Shown: one piece after another, positions 60,917 through 64,000 of the stretch
Position numbering within the stretch: position 1 is the stretch's first letter
How the letters are laid out: every line of letters begins with the position of its first letter
Assembly (NCBI RefSeq): GCF_018398425.1
Contig: NZ_JADPMV010000002.1
Coordinates: 372,001 to 436,000, forward strand
Reading direction: 5' to 3'
Source: Pseudomonas lalucatii
GTDB taxonomy: Bacteria; Pseudomonadota; Gammaproteobacteria; Pseudomonadales; Pseudomonadaceae
Length of the DNA stretch: 64,000 bases
Position numbers and translations under genes: made by a program
The notes under the pieces: model-generated
The model's database searches: none
Told to the model about the DNA's origin: nothing
Seen by the model: only the letters and a program-made list of their open reading frames with translations

Positions 60917-60941
60917 AAAACCCGCGCCAGGCGCGGGTTTT
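60917..60941 (-). terminator. Terminator of the tol–pal–cpoB operon
   Basis: Stem cccgcgc/gcgcggg with loop cag (60921-60937), flanked by A and T runs on both sides, 21 bp past the cpoB stop. On the minus strand it is followed by TTTTTTCG. Confidence 0.85.
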
Positions 60942-60961
60942 CTTGATCGGCGATTCAACTT

Positions 60962-61774
60962 CTAAGGCAAGCGCTGCAGATCCCGCTGGGCCAGTTGGGC
61001 GGCCGAGCTGCCCGGATACTGGACGATGATCTGCTGGAGAATGGCCTTGGCCTTGTCGGTATTGCCCAGGCGCTGCTCGACATCGGCGAGCTTGAACAGG
61101 GAGTCCGGCACCTTGGCATGCTGCGGATAGGCCTGACTGACCCGGGCGAAGGCCTGGCCGGCCCCCTGCAAGTCACCCTTGGCCAGGTTGACCTCGCCCA
61201 GCCAGTACTGGGCATTGCCGGCATACTGGCTGTTCGGATACTTACGCAGGAAGGCGCCGAAGGCCTGGCTGGCCTTGTCGAAGTCCTTGGTCTTGATCAG
61301 GTCGAAGGCAGCGTCATAGAACAGCTTTTCCTTCTCCGGATCGGCCGGGCCGCTGGCGGCAGGCGCCTGGCCAATGGGGGACTGGGGAACGCCGCCGGCA
61401 CCTGATGCGCCGTCGGACGGGGAATTCTGGGTGGTCGCAGCACCGGCCGCACCACTGCTCAAGCGCCGATCGAGGTCCTGGTAACGCTCCAGGCTCTCCT
61501 GCTTCAAGCGCTGAATTTCGTACTGCTGCTCCTCGAGCAGCCCGCGCAGTTGCGCGATTTCCTGCTGCATCTGCTGCAGCTGGGTGAACATCATGCCCTG
61601 CGCCGAGGCAGGGGCTTGCGCCCCTCCCCCGACGTAGGCGCCGGACGCGCCGTAACCGGCCGGCGGATAACTGCTGCCGTAGGCAGCATCGTTATCCACC
61701 ACAGGAACCTCGGCCCAGGCCGCGAGCGGCAGGGCGAGCGCCAAAACGGTTACAGCACGGCGGCAGCTACGCAT
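60962..61774 (-). CDS. cpoB: Cell-division coordinator CpoB (YbgF)
   Basis: A 270-residue periplasmic protein, signal MRSCRRAVTVLALALPLAAWA. A coiled coil (about 60-105, QLQQMQQEIAQLRGLLEEQQ) mediates trimerisation and TolA binding. After a Ser/Gly/Pro-rich linker come TPR repeats (YDAAFDLIKTKDFDKASQAF, YWLGEVNLAKGDLQGAGQAF). It links peptidoglycan synthesis to outer-membrane constriction with Tol-Pal. It is the last gene of the operon, 6 bp after pal. Confidence 0.94.
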   Translation of the reverse strand: MRSCRRAVTVLALALPLAAWAEVPVVDNDAAYGSSYPPAGYGASGAYVGGGAQAPASAQGMMFTQLQQMQQEIAQLRGLLEEQQYEIQRLKQESLERYQDLDRRLSSGAAGAATTQNSPSDGASGAGGVPQSPIGQAPAASGPADPEKEKLFYDAAFDLIKTKDFDKASQAFGAFLRKYPNSQYAGNAQYWLGEVNLAKGDLQGAGQAFARVSQAYPQHAKVPDSLFKLADVEQRLGNTDKAKAILQQIIVQYPGSSAAQLAQRDLQRLP

Positions 61775-61780
61775 GGCGAA

Positions 61781-62278
61781 TTACTTGCGCAGTTCGACGC
61801 GGCGGTTCTGAGCCCAGGACTGCTCGTCGTTGCCGGTGGCAACAGCACGCTCTTCGCCGTAGGAAACCAGTTCCAGCTGAGCCGGGGAAACGCCCTGCAG
61901 CACCATGTAGCGCTGAACGGCCTTGGCACGACGCTCGCCCAGAGCCATGTTGTACTCGCGGGTGCCGCGCTCGTCGGCATGGCCTTCCAGCACGACGCGA
62001 GCGCCGTTGCCTTTCAGGTCCTTGGCGTGAACGTCCAGAGCGCGCATGGCTTCCGGCTTCAGGTCGGAGCTGTCGTACTCGAAGTAGAAGGTGGTGATAG
62101 CGCGCAGAGCGGCTTCTTCGCTCAGGCTGCCATCTACGGCACCGGTGTTAGCACCGTAGCCCGCGTTCGGGTCTACCGCACCTTCGCCAGCAGCGTCGCC
62201 GCCCTTGGAGGAACAACCAACGGCCACGGCGAGAGCCAGGCTCAGAGCAGCAAACTTGCCGAATTTCAGCATTTCCAT
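61781..62278 (-). CDS. oprL: Peptidoglycan-associated lipoprotein Pal (OprL)
   Basis: A 165-residue outer-membrane lipoprotein. Signal [20 protein letters not shown] ends in GCSS. The OmpA-like domain binds peptidoglycan through [40 protein letters not shown] and [10 protein letters not shown] follow. It reads almost identically to P. aeruginosa OprL. Two adjacent ATGs exist (62281 and 62278); the second has better spacing from GGGG. It anchors the outer membrane with TolB and TolA. Confidence 0.96.
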   Translation of the reverse strand: MEMLKFGKFAALSLALAVAVGCSSKGGDAAGEGAVDPNAGYGANTGAVDGSLSEEAALRAITTFYFEYDSSDLKPEAMRALDVHAKDLKGNGARVVLEGHADERGTREYNMALGERRAKAVQRYMVLQGVSPAQLELVSYGEERAVATGNDEQSWAQNRRVELRK

Positions 62279-62329
62279 CATGTAACCCCAATGTGTTAAG
62301 CAAAAGTTTAAAGGTACAACAACGCCGCA

Positions 62330-63631
62330 TCAGTTCAGGTAGGGGGACCAGGAAGGCTCTCGAACTTCGCCTTGAGCGGTAGGAAGAGGGAGCCTCACGC
62401 GTCCGTTGATGGACGCTAACATCAAGACTCCCCGACCCTGCTGGCGGGTGGCGTAGATTAGCATGGTGCCATTAGGCGCAACAGTGGGGGACTCATCCAA
62501 ACTGGTGTCAGAAAGGATGCGTGGAGCCCCACCGCGAACCAGATCCATGGCCGCTACTTTGAACACGGTAAAACCATCCTGGCGATGGATCATCACCAGG
62601 GTCTTTTCATCGGCGGAGAGCTTCGGATTGGCGTTGTAGTTGCCGACGAAGGTCACCCGATCCACCGCCCCGCTGGCGATGTTGGTTTTATAAATCTGTG
62701 GTTTGCCGGCACGGTCGGAGGTGAAGTAGACGGTCTGCCCATCCTTGCCCCAGAACGGTTCGGTATCGATCGCATAGTGATTGGTCACCCGGCGCAGCTG
62801 GCGCGAGCCCATGTCCATGACATAGATCTCCGGGTTGCCGTCGCGCGACAGCACGAAGGCCAGGCGGCTGCCATCCGGCGACCAGGCCGGTGCGCCGTTG
62901 AGCCCCTCGAAGTTGGTGATCTGCTCGCGCCGACCGGTATCGATATGCTGGACGAAGATGCGCGGGCGCTTCTGCTCGAAGGAGACATAGGCGATGCGGC
63001 GCCCGTCCGGCGCGAACGACGGCGACAGGATCGGCTCGCGCGATTGCAGCAGGGTCACCGCGCGCGCGCCGTCGTAGTCGGAGCGCTGTAGGGTGTAGCG
63101 GGTGTTGTTCACCCCGAAACGCTCGGCGGTGACATAGAGCATGCGCGTGGAAAACGCGCCCTTGACCCCGGTCAGCTTTTCGAACGCCAGGTCGGCGATA
63201 TGGTGCGCCATGTCGCGCAGCTGATCGGTGCCGCCGCCGACGCTGCCGGTCAGCACCTGCTGCTCGGTGGCCACGTTGAACAGGGCGAACTGCACCTGCA
63301 GGCGACCGCCGGCGGGGACCATGCTGCCGACCAGCACGTATTGTGCCCCCAGGGCCTTCCAGTCACGGTAGATGACCTCGCTGGCCTGGCTCGGCAGGCT
63401 GATCATGTTCTGCCGCGGTATCGGCTCGAACACCCCGGAGTTGCGCAGGTCGTTGCCGACGATCTCGGCGATGTCCTCGGGCAGCACGCTGCCGCCCTGC
63501 CAGCCGAAGGGCACCACGGCGATCGGCGTCGCCCGATCGGTTCCGCTGGTGATCACCAACGGGTCAGCCGCCTGTACGCCGCCGGCCAACATGGCCAGGC
63601 CCAACAGGACGATACGCATCAGGGTGTTCAC
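62330..63631 (-). CDS. tolB: Tol-Pal translocation protein TolB
   Basis: A 433-residue periplasmic beta-propeller. Signal about [18 protein letters not shown]. The N-terminal domain is [20 protein letters not shown]. The propeller repeats include [40 protein letters not shown] and [20 protein letters not shown]. The start is a GTG at 63631 overlapping the tolA stop as GTGA; an in-frame ATG at 63619 is the alternative. It binds Pal and TolA to maintain the envelope. Confidence 0.96.
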   Translation of the reverse strand: MNTLMRIVLLGLAMLAGGVQAADPLVITSGTDRATPIAVVPFGWQGGSVLPEDIAEIVGNDLRNSGVFEPIPRQNMISLPSQASEVIYRDWKALGAQYVLVGSMVPAGGRLQVQFALFNVATEQQVLTGSVGGGTDQLRDMAHHIADLAFEKLTGVKGAFSTRMLYVTAERFGVNNTRYTLQRSDYDGARAVTLLQSREPILSPSFAPDGRRIAYVSFEQKRPRIFVQHIDTGRREQITNFEGLNGAPAWSPDGSRLAFVLSRDGNPEIYVMDMGSRQLRRVTNHYAIDTEPFWGKDGQTVYFTSDRAGKPQIYKTNIASGAVDRVTFVGNYNANPKLSADEKTLVMIHRQDGFTVFKVAAMDLVRGGAPRILSDTSLDESPTVAPNGTMLIYATRQQGRGVLMLASINGRVRLPLPTAQGEVREPSWSPYLN

Positions 63632-64000
63632 AGACCTAAATCCTCCGGTTTGAAGATCACACGCCGCTGCCGGTAGAGCCGGTCGAAAGTGGCGCGATCG
63701 AGTTGTTGCATCTCCGGGATGCGCCCAACACTGCGCACCGCCGCCACTGCTGAAGAGTCGAAGGGAGCATCGCCGCTACCACGGGTAACGCTGGCGTTAG
63801 TGACCGTGCCGTCCGGCAACATCTCGATCGACAACTCCACACTCATGCCGGGGCGCGCGGACATGGGCTTGCGCCAATTTTCGCTGATCAGTTTGATGAT
63901 CAGGTCGTCGAGACTACCAGCGACCTGGTCGCCATGGGTATCGGCCATCGCCTGCTGGTGCTGCACGTCATCGGAGAGCAGCTCGGCCAACGCCGCCGCC
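63628..64000 (-). CDS. tolA: TolA, C-terminal domain (partial)
   Basis: The last ~124 residues of the inner-membrane protein TolA; the membrane anchor and long helix lie beyond the window end. The frame is open to base 64000. The C-terminal domain is recognisable: [60 protein letters not shown]. This domain contacts Pal and TolB. The TGA stop (63628-63630) overlaps the tolB start. Confidence 0.94.
   Translation of the reverse strand, partial: AAALAELLSDDVQHQQAMADTHGDQVAGSLDDLIIKLISENWRKPMSARPGMSVELSIEMLPDGTVTNASVTRGSGDAPFDSSAVAAVRSVGRIPEMQQLDRATFDRLYRQRRVIFKPEDLGL

Noticed and set aside
1..64000. CRISPR array or intact prophage
   Set aside because: I saw no regularly spaced direct repeats and no phage structural genes anywhere in the window.

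Overview
The window is about 64 kb of GC-rich chromosomal DNA from a Pseudomonas-type gammaproteobacterium. OprL/Pal and TolB read almost like the P. aeruginosa proteins. Two blocks follow gene orders I remember from P. aeruginosa: prc/algO–EAL-CBS-GGDEF–small ORFs–FKBP–tRNAs–rdgC–…–AraC–sodium-symporter-type hybrid kinase at the left, and purC–bamC–dapA–gcvR–bcp–perM–tusA–bepA–nadA–tRNA-Lys–queC–queE–cpoB–pal–tolB–tolA at the right. These comparisons come from memory, not from a search.

Layout. (1) 1-18.9 kb, conserved core: periplasmic protease, c-di-GMP enzyme, an overlapping HTH/unknown/Sel1 trio, a lipoprotein FKBP, tRNA-Asp and tRNA-Val, rdgC, a guanidine-II riboswitch with its Gdx exporter, an MFS–PlsC fusion, AzlCD with an AraC regulator, an SLC5-type hybrid sensor kinase, a MgtC-like membrane protein and rmuC. 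Two similar intergenic elements (4.72-4.96 and 18.97-19.22 kb) each pair DnaA-box-like inverted repeats with an AT-rich tract. (2) 19.4-23.9 kb: a RES–Xre toxin-antitoxin pair and the ydbH–ynbE–ydbL outer-membrane lipid-homeostasis set. (3) 24.1-25.1 kb: an intact-looking IS481-family element sitting exactly on the stop codon of an enoyl-CoA hydratase gene.

(4) 25.1-34.3 kb, metabolic cluster A: BCCT (betaine/carnitine-type) transporter, two crotonases (one very like crotonobetainyl-CoA hydratase CaiD), an NDP-forming acyl-CoA synthetase, a divergent GlxA-type AraC regulator, then a thiolase and a nitronate-monooxygenase-like flavoenzyme facing an Rrf2 regulator. It looks like CoA-dependent catabolism of carnitine, gamma-butyrobetaine or a related quaternary amine. 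(5) 35.4-49.4 kb, metabolic cluster B: a six-gene operon (crotonase, acyl-CoA dehydrogenase, a second NDP-forming acyl-CoA synthetase, AruI, AruH, aldehyde dehydrogenase), an NhaC-type transporter, and an AruR–binding-protein–AruS signalling operon. This is the arginine transaminase locus, with an attached beta-oxidation module whose role is unclear. A TetR gene and a truncated integrase next to tRNA-Ser(CGA) close this 25-kb accessory block.

(6) 50.9-64 kb, core: purC (of the longer ~290-residue type), bamC, dapA, gcvR-like, bcp, perM-like, tusA-like, bepA, nadA, tRNA-Lys, queC, queE and the cpoB–pal–tolB–tolA envelope operon, cut by the window end. Clusters A and B both activate an acid with an NDP-forming synthetase and process it with crotonases. 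The likely substrates, gamma-butyrobetaine-type acids and 4-guanidinobutyrate, are both cationic 4-substituted butyrates, which suggests a shared chemical logic. That link is inference.
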